Assembly: GCA_030263665.1 (NCBI GenBank)
Contig: SZPK01000029.1
Span: 62,001-126,000, forward strand
Reading direction: 5' to 3'
From: Villigracilis sp024434165
Lineage (GTDB): Bacteria > Chloroflexota > Anaerolineae > Anaerolineales > Villigracilaceae
Length of the DNA: 64,000 nucleotides
The notes under the pieces are model-generated. The model saw nothing but the letters and a program-made list of their open reading frames with translations, ran no database searches and had not been told where the DNA came from. This document shows positions 1 to 7,672 of this stretch, piece by piece (the first letter of the stretch is position 1; the number at the start of each line of letters is the position of its first letter). The position numbers were made by a program, and so were the translations under genes.

Positions 1-2
1 AT

Positions 3-182
3 GAAGGCTGGATCGAAAACTTCACGCTCTGCCCCGTGCTTGCCGTCCCCGCCGACGATTTGGATTATGTCGCCCATAACGGTCACCTGCGCCTCATCGC
101 CTCGAAAATAGACGCAAAACTGACCGGCAAGGAGGAGGTCGTCTTCGAACCGGAGGAAGTGGCGCGGGCAGCGGAGGATTAA
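3..182 (+). CDS. Deoxynucleoside kinase, C-terminal fragment (cut by window edge)
   Basis: The first bases hold the last 59 codons of a gene that starts outside the window. The readable part contains the phrase FTLCPVLAVPADDLDYV followed by HLRLIASKI and LTGKEEVVF, which resembles the C-terminal end of bacterial deoxyadenosine/deoxyguanosine kinases (phosphorylation of deoxynucleosides for dNTP salvage). The P-loop and catalytic residues are not visible, so the call rests on the tail alone. A second, complete deoxynucleoside kinase lies about 4 kb downstream on the other strand, so the pair may divide substrates as Dgk/Dck pairs do in Firmicutes; that is inference. Confidence 0.6.
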   Translation, partial: EGWIENFTLCPVLAVPADDLDYVAHNGHLRLIASKIDAKLTGKEEVVFEPEEVARAAED

Positions 183-185
183 GAA

Positions 186-239
186 GTTTCAGGTGTCAGG
201 TGTCAAGTGCTAGATTCCATGTTACCTGACACCTGAAAC
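186..239. repeat. Inverted repeat between convergent genes, possible bidirectional terminator
   Basis: Perfect 16-bp inverted arms (GTTTCAGGTGTCAGGT and its complement) flank a 22-base loop. The element sits between the ends of the kinase fragment and pyrB, which converge. There is no clean U-run, so termination is a guess. The arms are built from the repeated word GGTGTCAGGT, in the style of the other wordy palindromes in this window. Confidence 0.55.
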
Positions 240-252
240 CTGGAACCTGACA

Positions 253-1233
253 CTACGCTTTGCCTAAAACCATCGCCAGCAGCGCCATCCTCACATACAA
301 ACCGTATTCCATCTGGCGGAAATATGCGGCGCGGGGGTCGTCGTCGAAGTCAACGCTGATTTCGGTCACGCGCGGAAGCGGATGCAGGACCGCCATTTCC
401 TTCTTCGCGGCTTTCATCACATCGGGGTCAATCACATACGCGCCCTTCACTTTTTCGTAATCGGCGGGATCTTCGAAGCGCTCCTTCTGGACGCGCGTCA
501 CATATAACACGTCCGTTTCGGGGAGCACTTTTTCCAGCGACGTGTATTCCGCCTGCGGGATATTCCTTTCGGCGACCTCCGCCATCACTTCCTTTGGCAT
601 TCTCAAAATATCGGGCGAAACATAATTCAGTTTGATATTGCTGAACTTCGAGAGCAGGCGCGCCAGCGAGTGGACGGTACGCCCATACTTCAAATCGCCC
701 AGCATGGTCACGGTCAGGTTATCGAGGCGCCCCAATTCCTCCATGACGGTGAAAGTATCGAGCAGCGCCTGAGTGGGATGTTCGCCCACGCCGTCGCCCG
801 CGTTGATGACTGGTTTGCGCGCCGCCTTTGCCGCAATCGCCGCCGAGCCTGTTTCGGGGTGACGCAGGACGATCACATCGGCGTAACATTCCAGCGTGCG
901 GACGGTATCCGGCAGGCTTTCGCCCTTCGATACCGAAGAGTACTTCACCTCGTTGATCGGGATGACCGAGCCGCCGAGCCGTTCCATTGCCGCCGTAAAC
1001 GAGGACGATGTTCTCGTGGACGGTTCATAGAACAGGTTGGCGAGAATTTTCCCTTTCAGCAGGTCGAAGGTCCCTACGCGCTCGACCATTCCGCGCATCT
1101 CGTGCGCCACGCCGAAGATGTACTCCAAATCGGCGCGCTCGAATTGTTTGACGGAAATGATGTCCTTGCCGTACCATGCGGCATGTTTGTTCTCGCCGAA
1201 TGGCAGGTAGGGGGATGAGGATTGAGTTGGCAT
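253..1233 (-). CDS. pyrB: Aspartate carbamoyltransferase, catalytic subunit
   Basis: Catalyses carbamoyl phosphate plus L-aspartate to N-carbamoylaspartate, the committed step of pyrimidine synthesis in the cytoplasm. Signature residues are all present: the carbamoyl-phosphate loop STRTS (72-76), KGES (103-106), the HPTQALLD block (152-159) and HPLPRV (284-289). At 326 residues it is about 15-20 longer than E. coli PyrB because of an N-terminal extension. The ATG is preceded by AGGAGA at good spacing. It lies 30 nt downstream of the DMT transporter gene on the same strand and may share its transcript. No pyrI or dihydroorotase gene is adjacent. Confidence 0.95.
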   Translation of the reverse strand: MPTQSSSPYLPFGENKHAAWYGKDIISVKQFERADLEYIFGVAHEMRGMVERVGTFDLLKGKILANLFYEPSTRTSSSFTAAMERLGGSVIPINEVKYSSVSKGESLPDTVRTLECYADVIVLRHPETGSAAIAAKAARKPVINAGDGVGEHPTQALLDTFTVMEELGRLDNLTVTMLGDLKYGRTVHSLARLLSKFSNIKLNYVSPDILRMPKEVMAEVAERNIPQAEYTSLEKVLPETDVLYVTRVQKERFEDPADYEKVKGAYVIDPDVMKAAKKEMAVLHPLPRVTEISVDFDDDPRAAYFRQMEYGLYVRMALLAMVLGKA

Positions 1234-1263
1234 TGGTTGGTCTCCTGGTTTGGTGGTTTTTGT

Positions 1264-2325
1264 TCAGTGATGATTTTTTCGTCTTTCTTTTTCATGCCCA
1301 TGCCGGTGGTGGATATCCGGCATGTGGTCGTGCTCGTGCTCCTCGACGGGATGCTCATGCACGTGTGAATGGATGCCTTTCGCCTCGTCGTGCTCGTGCA
1401 TGGGATCGCGGTGACTGTGGCTGTGCTCGTGGATGATGGCGGTGTGGATGTGTGTGTGCGAGTGGCTCTCATTGACCAGTAGCAGCGCCCCGCCGATCAT
1501 CAGGAGGGCGGCGGCAGCGAAAAGGACAGAGGGGATTTCGCCGAAGATGACAATCGAAAGCAGGACCCCCGCCAGCGGAGCCGTGCCATATAACGCGCTG
1601 GTGCGCGCCGCGCCCAATCCGCGCATCGAGCGGATGAACAGCAGGGTGCTCAAGCCGTAACTGAGAAATCCCAGCGCCATCGTGCTGAGAATGGCTGTTG
1701 CCGAAGGGAACGGGCTGCCGAGCGCCCACGCCAGCAGGAAGGAGAACGACCCCGCTGCCAGTCCCTTCCACGCCACGATGACGAGCGGGTCCTTGCCGGA
1801 GATATTGCGCGTGAAGTTGTTGTCCGCGCCCCAGAGCACGCAGGCAAGCAGGATGCCCAGCGCGCCGGGCGAAACCCCAAACCCGCTGGAGAAATCGGTC
1901 GAGAGAAAAATGCTTGCCAGCGTGATGAGCAGGATGGCGGTCCATGCGCGGCGGCTGATGGATTCGCGGAAGAAGAACAGCGCAATGACCGTCGTGCCCA
2001 CACCCTCGAAGTTCAGCAGAAGCGACGCCGTGGAAGCAGGCGTATGTTGCAGACTCACCATCAGCAGGATCGGCGCGAGGATGCCGCCGGAGAGGATCGC
2101 GCCTGCCAGCCATTTCACGTCCGCCCGCTGAATACCCGCCTCGGTTCCCTTTCGTTGAGTCAACCGCGTCAACGCGATGCCCGTGCCGCTGCCGAGATAA
2201 AGAAAAGAAGCCAGGAAAACCGGCGCAATATCCCCAAGCAGCAACTTCGAGACCGGCGCGCTTGCCCCAAAGAAGACCGCCGCGAGCAGGGCTTGCAGGA
2301 TGTATCCGATGTTTTGCGATTTCAT
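1264..2325 (-). CDS. EamA/DMT-family transporter with histidine-rich C-terminal tail
   Basis: Ten hydrophobic segments in two repeats, beginning IGYILQALLAAVFFGASAPV, mark this as a drug/metabolite transporter of the EamA type in the cytoplasmic membrane. After the last membrane segment comes a tail of about 65 residues very rich in histidine (HSHTHIH, HEHSHSH, HVHEHPVEEHEHDH), a typical metal-binding tail. The start is set at ATG 2325, which overlaps the stop of the upstream CutA-like gene as ATGA; the longer reading frame upstream lacks transporter features. The substrate is unknown; the tail and the partner gene suggest a divalent metal (Ni, Co, Zn) or a metal-regulated carrier. That part is inference. 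Confidence 0.8.
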   Translation of the reverse strand: MKSQNIGYILQALLAAVFFGASAPVSKLLLGDIAPVFLASFLYLGSGTGIALTRLTQRKGTEAGIQRADVKWLAGAILSGGILAPILLMVSLQHTPASTASLLLNFEGVGTTVIALFFFRESISRRAWTAILLITLASIFLSTDFSSGFGVSPGALGILLACVLWGADNNFTRNISGKDPLVIVAWKGLAAGSFSFLLAWALGSPFPSATAILSTMALGFLSYGLSTLLFIRSMRGLGAARTSALYGTAPLAGVLLSIVIFGEIPSVLFAAAALLMIGGALLLVNESHSHTHIHTAIIHEHSHSHRDPMHEHDEAKGIHSHVHEHPVEEHEHDHMPDIHHRHGHEKERRKNHH

Positions 2326-2669
2326 TTTTTCCTCATATCGAATAAATGATTCGCCAGCGGAATGACGTTGATGAGCGGCTCTTCGTAGGGATGTGAACGC
2401 CGCACTGCGGCAACCGCCTCTTCCACCAACCCGCGCCTGCAATTCACTTCGAGTTTGTATTCCACACTGTAGGTGATCTCACCTACTTTCCCGTCGAAGG
2501 GACTGGCTCCCTCCAGCGGGCGGAACGAACCCTGCACCTCGGAAACGGCGAAACAGTGGTCGTACTTGCCGATCACGCCCACGCCAACCTTTGCCAGCGC
2601 CTCGCGGACCTGATCCACGTATCCCTGCGGGATGAAGATTTCGAGTTTTACATCGGTAAAGTCGTTCAT
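2322..2669 (-). CDS. YqfO/CutA-like PII-fold domain protein
   Basis: A 115-residue protein whose phrases VKLEIFIPQGYVDQVREALAK, then YDHCFAV, then EEAVAAVRRSHPYEEPLINVIPL match the CutA-like domain that is inserted in NIF3/YqfO proteins and also occurs alone. The HPYEEP motif is the hallmark. Such trimeric PII-like domains are linked to metal or ligand sensing, but stand-alone members have no settled role. GGAGAG precedes the ATG. The gene is translationally coupled (ATGA) to the His-tailed transporter, so the two probably act together, perhaps as sensor and carrier of a metal. Confidence 0.7.
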   Translation of the reverse strand: MNDFTDVKLEIFIPQGYVDQVREALAKVGVGVIGKYDHCFAVSEVQGSFRPLEGASPFDGKVGEITYSVEYKLEVNCRRGLVEEAVAAVRRSHPYEEPLINVIPLANHLFDMRKK

Positions 2670-2756
2670 ACGCTCTCTCCATATAAATCGTAGAGCAACC
2701 CGCTCGGCAAAAACCCGGTACCTTGACTGCCCATTGCGGGGCCGCTCCCATCTGAT

Positions 2757-2790
2757 AAAAAAAGCCTGACAAAAATTTGTCAGGCTTTTC
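2757..2790 (-). terminator. Rho-independent terminator after the nucleotidyltransferase gene
   Basis: A perfect 14-bp inverted repeat (AAAAGCCTGACAAA, 2-nt loop) with a run of seven T on the minus strand. It follows the minus-strand nucleotidyltransferase gene and could also work on the plus strand, where four T follow the core stem. Confidence 0.85.
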
Positions 2791-2890
2791 GAGAATGAAA
2801 ATTGAAAACAAAGAAGGAGTCCGGTCGGGACTTTTCAAACGGGTGTAACAGGGGATTTCCTCGAAACATCGGCGCTGATTATACCCGCAT

Positions 2891-3919
2891 TTACAGCCCC
2901 GTCGAAGGCTCGGCGTCCAGTCCGTTGGCGGCGGCGATCTCCTCGAAGATAATCTCAATCTCGTCGAGGAAACGGTCGAGACCCTCCACCCGCTCCTTGA
3001 ATCCATCTCCCAACAAACCCAGTTCCGCGCAGGCGTTTTGCCAGAACGTGAGATGGTCGCCTCCCACCACCTCGGCGGATAAGGTCCAGGTCTGCAGAAG
3101 CGGCCAGAGCGCGGCAAGAGGCGTTTCTCCTTCCAGCATGGCTTTGACGGCTTTCTCGTAGTAGTTCAGGCGCGTGGCGTGGATACGTCCATCCACCTCC
3201 GGCTTTTCGCAGGCAAATTGAAACGCGGACTTCCAATCCGCCAGCCAGCCTTTGACCGTATCGGGGTTCACGCGGTTCGCGCCAATGAGGCCGAACACCG
3301 CGGCGATCATCTCCGGCTTTTGGGCGGCTTCGGCGCGGGCGGGAAACTCCAGCAAAAGCCTGCGCTCCTGAATGGGCGGTCCGCTCAACTCTGCCACGGC
3401 GTTGACCGCGTGGAAGAGGGACTTCAAATATTTTTTCACTTCTTTTGCCCCGGCGGGCGTTTCCAGCTCGGAGATGTCCATCCAGATGCCGCGCCCGTGT
3501 GCGAGAAGTGTGCGGCAGCGCTGCAGCATGAGCGGCGGCTGTTCGAATTCAAACCCGGCGCGCAGGCTGGCTTGCACGAAATCGAAGAACTTCTCGCGTT
3601 CGTACAGCAGGATGGGATCGTACATTTCATAACCGAGCCAGGGGTCGCCGCGCAGTTCGCGCGGAGATTTGAACTCGTCCCGGGCGCGGCGGCTGATGTC
3701 AATGTGGAAGTCGGGTGTAAGTTTGACGAATTCGCGCAGTTTGACCGGCTGGGTTTTGTGGACAAAGACAATATCAATATCTGCCGTGCCGCCGAGCATG
3801 GGATTCGGCGTAAGCAGGGAACCGGTCAGGTAGGCGGCGATGATGTCGGGGTCGTTATACGCCCGCTCCTGGACGGTTTCCTTTGCGATCCTCAGCAGGG
3901 AATCTCTTGTCACTCGCAT
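2891..3919 (-). CDS. Nucleotidyltransferase-fold protein of unknown target
   Basis: 342 residues. Near the N-terminus the pattern GS (33-34) followed by DIDIV (47-51) fits the minimal nucleotidyltransferase motif hG[GS]...DhDh, and the later phrase HIDIS could supply a third acidic residue. The remaining 250 residues are helical and do not resemble a named family that I recognise. The start ATG lies 10 nt after the stop of the upstream deoxynucleoside kinase gene, so both are probably one transcript ended by the terminator downstream. It may transfer a nucleotide to a small molecule or protein; no substrate can be read from the sequence. Confidence 0.6.
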   Translation of the reverse strand: MRVTRDSLLRIAKETVQERAYNDPDIIAAYLTGSLLTPNPMLGGTADIDIVFVHKTQPVKLREFVKLTPDFHIDISRRARDEFKSPRELRGDPWLGYEMYDPILLYEREKFFDFVQASLRAGFEFEQPPLMLQRCRTLLAHGRGIWMDISELETPAGAKEVKKYLKSLFHAVNAVAELSGPPIQERRLLLEFPARAEAAQKPEMIAAVFGLIGANRVNPDTVKGWLADWKSAFQFACEKPEVDGRIHATRLNYYEKAVKAMLEGETPLAALWPLLQTWTLSAEVVGGDHLTFWQNACAELGLLGDGFKERVEGLDRFLDEIEIIFEEIAAANGLDAEPSTGL

Positions 3920-3929
3920 GGGAACCTGC

Positions 3930-4565
3930 CTAACTCAGGGGCAATGCCGGCTGAAACGGCGTCAGCCCCAGCGTCTCGCGGATGCGGTTTTCGATCAACT
4001 TGATGTGCTCCGCGTTCTGGATGATGTTCAAGTCGTTGGTGTCAATTTTCAAAATGGGCGTATGGTTGAACGGCTTCGAAAAAAAACTTTCGTATGCCGT
4101 GTTCAGTTCGTCAATGTAACTTCGCTCCATCTGGCGTTCGTAGGGTCTATCGCGGAAGGCGATGCGCTGCATGAGCGTGTCGGTGCTGGCTTGCAGGTAC
4201 ACCAGCAGATCGGGTTTTGGAATCTTTTCGCCGAGCGCTTCGTGCACCTTGTGGTACATGTCGAGTTCGTCGCCTTTGAGGTTGATGCCCGCGAAGAGCG
4301 CGTCTTTCGCAAAGGTGTAATCGGCGATCAGGTTTTTACCCTCCGCCAGAACCTTCGGCACATTGTTGTTCTGTTGGTGGTAGCGGCTGAGCAAAAAGAA
4401 GATCTGCGTCTGGAAAGCGTAGCGCGCGCGGTCGCTGTAAAAATCGGAGAGGAAGGGGTTCTCTTCGAACACTTCCAACAACACTTCCGCTTCGAAAACC
4501 GGCTGCAGCAGGCGGGCGAGCGTGGTTTTGCCCACGCCGATCACGCCCTCGATGGCAATATACAT
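3930..4565 (-). CDS. Deoxynucleoside kinase
   Basis: Phosphorylates deoxynucleosides (dA/dG/dC type) with ATP in the salvage of DNA precursors. The P-loop GVIGVGKTT stands at residues 7-15, followed by EENPFLSDFYSD, the FQTQIFFLLSRYHQ helix and the lid region RDRPYERQ; the 211-residue length is usual for bacterial dNKs. GGAG lies 9 nt before the ATG. It heads a probable two-gene transcript with the nucleotidyltransferase. The window starts with the tail of a second dNK, so this genome probably has two kinases of different specificity. Confidence 0.88.
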   Translation of the reverse strand: MYIAIEGVIGVGKTTLARLLQPVFEAEVLLEVFEENPFLSDFYSDRARYAFQTQIFFLLSRYHQQNNNVPKVLAEGKNLIADYTFAKDALFAGINLKGDELDMYHKVHEALGEKIPKPDLLVYLQASTDTLMQRIAFRDRPYERQMERSYIDELNTAYESFFSKPFNHTPILKIDTNDLNIIQNAEHIKLIENRIRETLGLTPFQPALPLS

Positions 4566-4653
4566 GAATGAATTCTCCCGAATGAAGTTGAATCAAGGAT
4601 ACCATAATTTGAGGGAGGAAGGATGAAGGCGGAAAGAGGAAAGAGGGAGATTG

Positions 4654-4659
4654 TATAAT
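4654..4659 (+). promoter_or_regulatory. -10 box (TATAAT) directly before the glycosyltransferase start
   Basis: A consensus TATAAT ends 6 nt before the ATG at 4666, so transcription should start at or next to the start codon (leaderless mRNA). The upstream TTG at 4651 would overlap this box and is not used here as start. Confidence 0.7.
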
Positions 4660-4665
4660 GGGCGA

Positions 4666-5691
4666 ATGGCAAAGATTTGCGTCACGCCGCGTGTGGAGGG
4701 GACGGGCGGCATGGCATCCTTTCGTTTGAAGTTCGAGCAGGGATTGAAAGCCCGCGGCATTGACGTGACTCACGATCTGGATGAAAAGTCCGATGCGGTG
4801 CTTGTCATTGCAGGCACGCGCTTCCTGCCGGACTTGAAGCGGGCCCGCCGGCGGGGCATTCGCGTCGTCCAAAGGCTGGATGGAATCAACTGGGTGCATC
4901 GCGTGAAGTGGTCGGGCGTGAAGTACACCCTTCGCGCGGTCTATGGCAACTTCATGCTCTCGCTCATCCGCAACCGCTTCGCCGACCGGGTCATCTACCA
5001 GAGCGAATTCATCCGCAAATGGTGGGAGGATTGGTACGGCGCCGCAGAAGCGCCTGCGACGGTCATTCACAATGGCGTGGATTTGCAGACGTACACCCCC
5101 AAAGGCGAAGGCGAACGCCCGGCGGACAAAATCCGCATGTTGCTGCTCGAAGGCAGTCTCGCACGCGGATTGAATTCGGGCTTGTTCCACGCGGTTGCGG
5201 TGGCGGAGAAAATGTCCGCGAAACACCCGATGGAAGTTGTCGTGGCAGGCATGGTGGATGAAGGGACTCAAAGAAAATTAACCTCCGTGCTCTCTGTGAA
5301 CTCTGTGGTGAATCTCTCCGTTAGATTTCTCGGCACCGTCCCGCGCGGGGAGATTCCCAAACTGGCGCGTTCTTCTCACCTGATGTACTGCGCCGAAGTC
5401 AATCCGCCCTGTCCAAACTCGGTCATCGAATCGCTGGCGTGCGGACTGCCCGTGATCGGCTTCGATACGGGTTCGCTCAGGGAACTGGTCGGCGGGGATG
5501 CCGGGTGCATTGTGCCGTACGGGGCGAATCCCTGGAAATTGGAAATGCCGGACGTGGACGCGCTGGCATCGTCCGCGTGGGAAATGCTGGAGAAACAGGA
5601 ACAGGTTCGGAGGTCCGCAAGGAGACGGGCGGAAGCGGAGTTTGGTCTGGATGGAATGGTCGAGTCATATCTCAAAGTTTTGCTGGAGTGA
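4666..5691 (+). CDS. Glycosyltransferase family 4 (GT-B) protein
   Basis: 341 residues with GT-B organisation: an N-terminal Rossmann half, then VIHNGVDLQTY, and the C-terminal donor-binding half with CPNSVIESLACGLPVIGFDTGSL, where the E of SVIES is the nucleotide-sugar contact usual in GT4. It transfers a sugar from an NDP-sugar to an unknown acceptor, probably for a surface glycan, as a membrane protein and a second GT4 follow on the same strand. The start MAKICVTPR follows a -10 box directly, without a Shine-Dalgarno. Residues 202-222 (RKLTSVLSVNSVVNLSVR) are coded by a repetitive DNA word (TCCGTG/TCTGTG) that looks inserted. Confidence 0.82.
   Translation: MAKICVTPRVEGTGGMASFRLKFEQGLKARGIDVTHDLDEKSDAVLVIAGTRFLPDLKRARRRGIRVVQRLDGINWVHRVKWSGVKYTLRAVYGNFMLSLIRNRFADRVIYQSEFIRKWWEDWYGAAEAPATVIHNGVDLQTYTPKGEGERPADKIRMLLLEGSLARGLNSGLFHAVAVAEKMSAKHPMEVVVAGMVDEGTQRKLTSVLSVNSVVNLSVRFLGTVPRGEIPKLARSSHLMYCAEVNPPCPNSVIESLACGLPVIGFDTGSLRELVGGDAGCIVPYGANPWKLEMPDVDALASSAWEMLEKQEQVRRSARRRAEAEFGLDGMVESYLKVLLE
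5277..5325 (+). repeat. In-frame repetitive insert inside the GT4 gene
   Basis: The DNA reads as permutations of CTCCGTG, CTCTGTGAA and CTCTGTGGTGAAT. Related words on the opposite strand (CACGAAG, CACAG) occur between genes near 14.05 kb, 15.25 kb and 50.16 kb. Here they are translated without breaking the frame, in a loop between two core strands of the C-terminal domain. Confidence 0.55.
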
Positions 5692-5716
5692 TTGAGTAAT
5701 TGGTAATTGAGTAATT
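5692..5716 (+). repeat. Short AATTGGTAATTGAGTAATT-type repeat in the spacer
   Basis: Three permuted copies of GTAATTG separate the glycosyltransferase stop from the GGAGG ribosome site of the next gene. The complementary words (CCAATTACC) recur inside the membrane-protein genes near 44.87 kb and 45.58 kb. Confidence 0.5.
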
Positions 5717-5728
5717 GGAGGATTGGTT

Positions 5729-6148
5729 ATGGACAAGGAAGTTCACGAATTTTTATTGAAGCATTTGCAAGGCATTATGACAAACGATATTGCCTCATAT
5801 CATGAAACGACGGCGGAGGATCTGACGCTGTACGAGTGGTGGGTCACGCCGCACCGGTTGGACGGGCTGCCGTTCCACGAGTTTATGATGACATCCAATG
5901 CCGAGCGCGGTTCCGTTTTTGGCGCAGAGGAAAAAGGGAGGACGCGCTTCGATCTGGCGAATTTGCACATCCAACGCTATGGCGACACGGCGATTGCCAG
6001 TTACACCCTGCTCATCAGCACGGCGCTGGCTTCGGGCGTGACGGTTGCCGCGCACAACGAAAGCCGCGTGATGGTGAAACTGGACGGCAGCTGGAAGGTG
6101 GTGCATGTGCATAAATCGCCCGCCTATTCCGCGCCGCATATTGGGTAG
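5729..6148 (+). CDS. SnoaL/NTF2-like protein
   Basis: 139 residues. The arrangement of an N-terminal helix (KEVHEFLLKHLQGI), the phrase MTNDIASYHETTAEDLTLYEWW and a C-terminal strand ending in GSWKVVHVHKSP is typical of the NTF2/SnoaL fold, close to the CaMKII-association-domain-like group (DUF4440 relatives). Members bind small ligands or act as isomerases; no catalytic set can be assigned. The start is the ATG 7 nt after GGAGG; a TTG two codons upstream is less likely. It lies between two glycan genes but need not be functionally linked to them. Confidence 0.65.
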   Translation: MDKEVHEFLLKHLQGIMTNDIASYHETTAEDLTLYEWWVTPHRLDGLPFHEFMMTSNAERGSVFGAEEKGRTRFDLANLHIQRYGDTAIASYTLLISTALASGVTVAAHNESRVMVKLDGSWKVVHVHKSPAYSAPHIG

Positions 6149-6178
6149 CGGATTTGGAAGCGGATAAACGGATCGCGG

Positions 6179-7672
6179 ATGAAAAGCCATTCCCGTTCGT
6201 ATGATTTACTCTGGTTGAGCATTGCACTTTTGCCGCTGCTTGGGGTTTCCTTTATGATCTCTGTGCCTGCCCAGGATTATTGGTGGTATCTCCGTTTAGG
6301 CAGGGATATTCTGGAACAAGGCTCTGTGCCGCTGGTGGATACGATGAGTCACAGCCGCGCGGGGGAGCCGATCTTTTACCAGCAGTGGCTGTCGGGAATC
6401 GTTTTTTATCTTGTTTATCGAACAGGCGGTGCGCCGCTCACCTTTCTCCTGCGCGCCAGTTTGCTCGGCACCGCCTATGGTTTGACCTGGCGGCTGATGC
6501 GCTCCTGGGTTGGCGCGCGGACGGCGACCATTCTCCTGGCGCTGTTGGGTTTATCCACCGCCAACAACTGGATGATGCGCCCGCAGTTGTTTGCATATCC
6601 GTTGTTCCTGCTCTGTCTGTTCGTAATATACGAATGGCAGAAAGGAAACAGTTGTCTTCTTTTCCTCTTTCCTCTTTCCACATTCCTTTGGGCAAACCTG
6701 CACGGCTCATTTGTTTTGCCATTTCTGCTGGCGGGCGCGGCGTTGATGTTCGGCTCGAATGAGTGGATGAAGGAATTGTCTGTGAACGATCCAAAAAGTA
6801 TCGTTCGCGCCTTTTGGGGCTCAAAAAAGCACCAATCCATGCTCATTACGCTGATTGCCATGTTCATTGCCAGCCTGCTCAACCCGCGTGGATTTGGTGT
6901 GTGGCAATATCTGGTCTTCATCCTCAGCAACCCCTCCGATTATCTCTTCAGCGTGGAATGGCGTCCTCCGGCGAACGAAGGCTGGCAGATGAACATCTTC
7001 TTCGCATGGGTGCTTGCCTTCCCAATCCTTGCGGCGTTTTCAAGGCAGAGACTCACCCTGCTCGAATGGATTCTCTTCCTGGGCTTCGGCTGGCTGGCGT
7101 TTTCGGGCATCCGCTATGTGATCTGGTTCATGTTCCTGCTTGCCGTCTTCACCGCCAGACTGGCCGGCGAATGGACAAACGCCTTCGTGGACAAGCCCGT
7201 CGAAAAAATCAACCCGCGCATCAACACGACGCTTGCTTCCGCGTTGTTCCTCCTGCCGCTGATCTTCCTTCCCGGCATCCGCGACCCATGGTGGCGGGAC
7301 GCGCCCGAAATCTACGAACTGACCACCACCCCGGTGGACGCGGTGGAATTCCTGAAAACGCGCGAAGATCTACCGGGTCCGCTGTGGAACGATTACGCTT
7401 TTGGCTCGTACCTCCTGTTCGCCCTGCCTTCGCGCCCCACCTGGATGGACACGCGCATGTACAGTTTTCCGCAGGAACAATGGCGGGAATATGTGCGCGT
7501 CAGCGGCGGCGAAAGCTGGCAGGAGATGTTCGACCGCGAAGGCATCAACCTGCTGCTGCTTTCGCGCGCGGCGCAGCCAAACCTGATTCGCGCGGTCTCC
7601 TCCTCCGCCGTGTGGTGCGAGGAATACCGCGACGATTACGCCGTCATCTTTGCTCGTTGTGAGGCGCAATGA
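6179..7672 (+). CDS. Polytopic membrane protein, GT-C-like (PMT/ArnT-like architecture)
   Basis: 497 residues with about ten membrane segments and a first periplasmic loop holding QDYWWYLRLGRDIL, where the Asp is placed like the loop-1 acidic residue of GT-C glycosyltransferases. The soluble C-terminal part starts near residue 375. It probably uses a polyprenyl-linked sugar on the outer face of the membrane, but the family is not certain. The stop overlaps the start of the next glycosyltransferase (ATGA), so the two are translationally coupled. Around residues 157-171 (LLFLFPLSTF) the DNA is a CTTTCCTCTTTCC repeat that recurs in other genes of this window. Confidence 0.6.
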   Translation: MKSHSRSYDLLWLSIALLPLLGVSFMISVPAQDYWWYLRLGRDILEQGSVPLVDTMSHSRAGEPIFYQQWLSGIVFYLVYRTGGAPLTFLLRASLLGTAYGLTWRLMRSWVGARTATILLALLGLSTANNWMMRPQLFAYPLFLLCLFVIYEWQKGNSCLLFLFPLSTFLWANLHGSFVLPFLLAGAALMFGSNEWMKELSVNDPKSIVRAFWGSKKHQSMLITLIAMFIASLLNPRGFGVWQYLVFILSNPSDYLFSVEWRPPANEGWQMNIFFAWVLAFPILAAFSRQRLTLLEWILFLGFGWLAFSGIRYVIWFMFLLAVFTARLAGEWTNAFVDKPVEKINPRINTTLASALFLLPLIFLPGIRDPWWRDAPEIYELTTTPVDAVEFLKTREDLPGPLWNDYAFGSYLLFALPSRPTWMDTRMYSFPQEQWREYVRVSGGESWQEMFDREGINLLLLSRAAQPNLIRAVSSSAVWCEEYRDDYAVIFARCEAQ

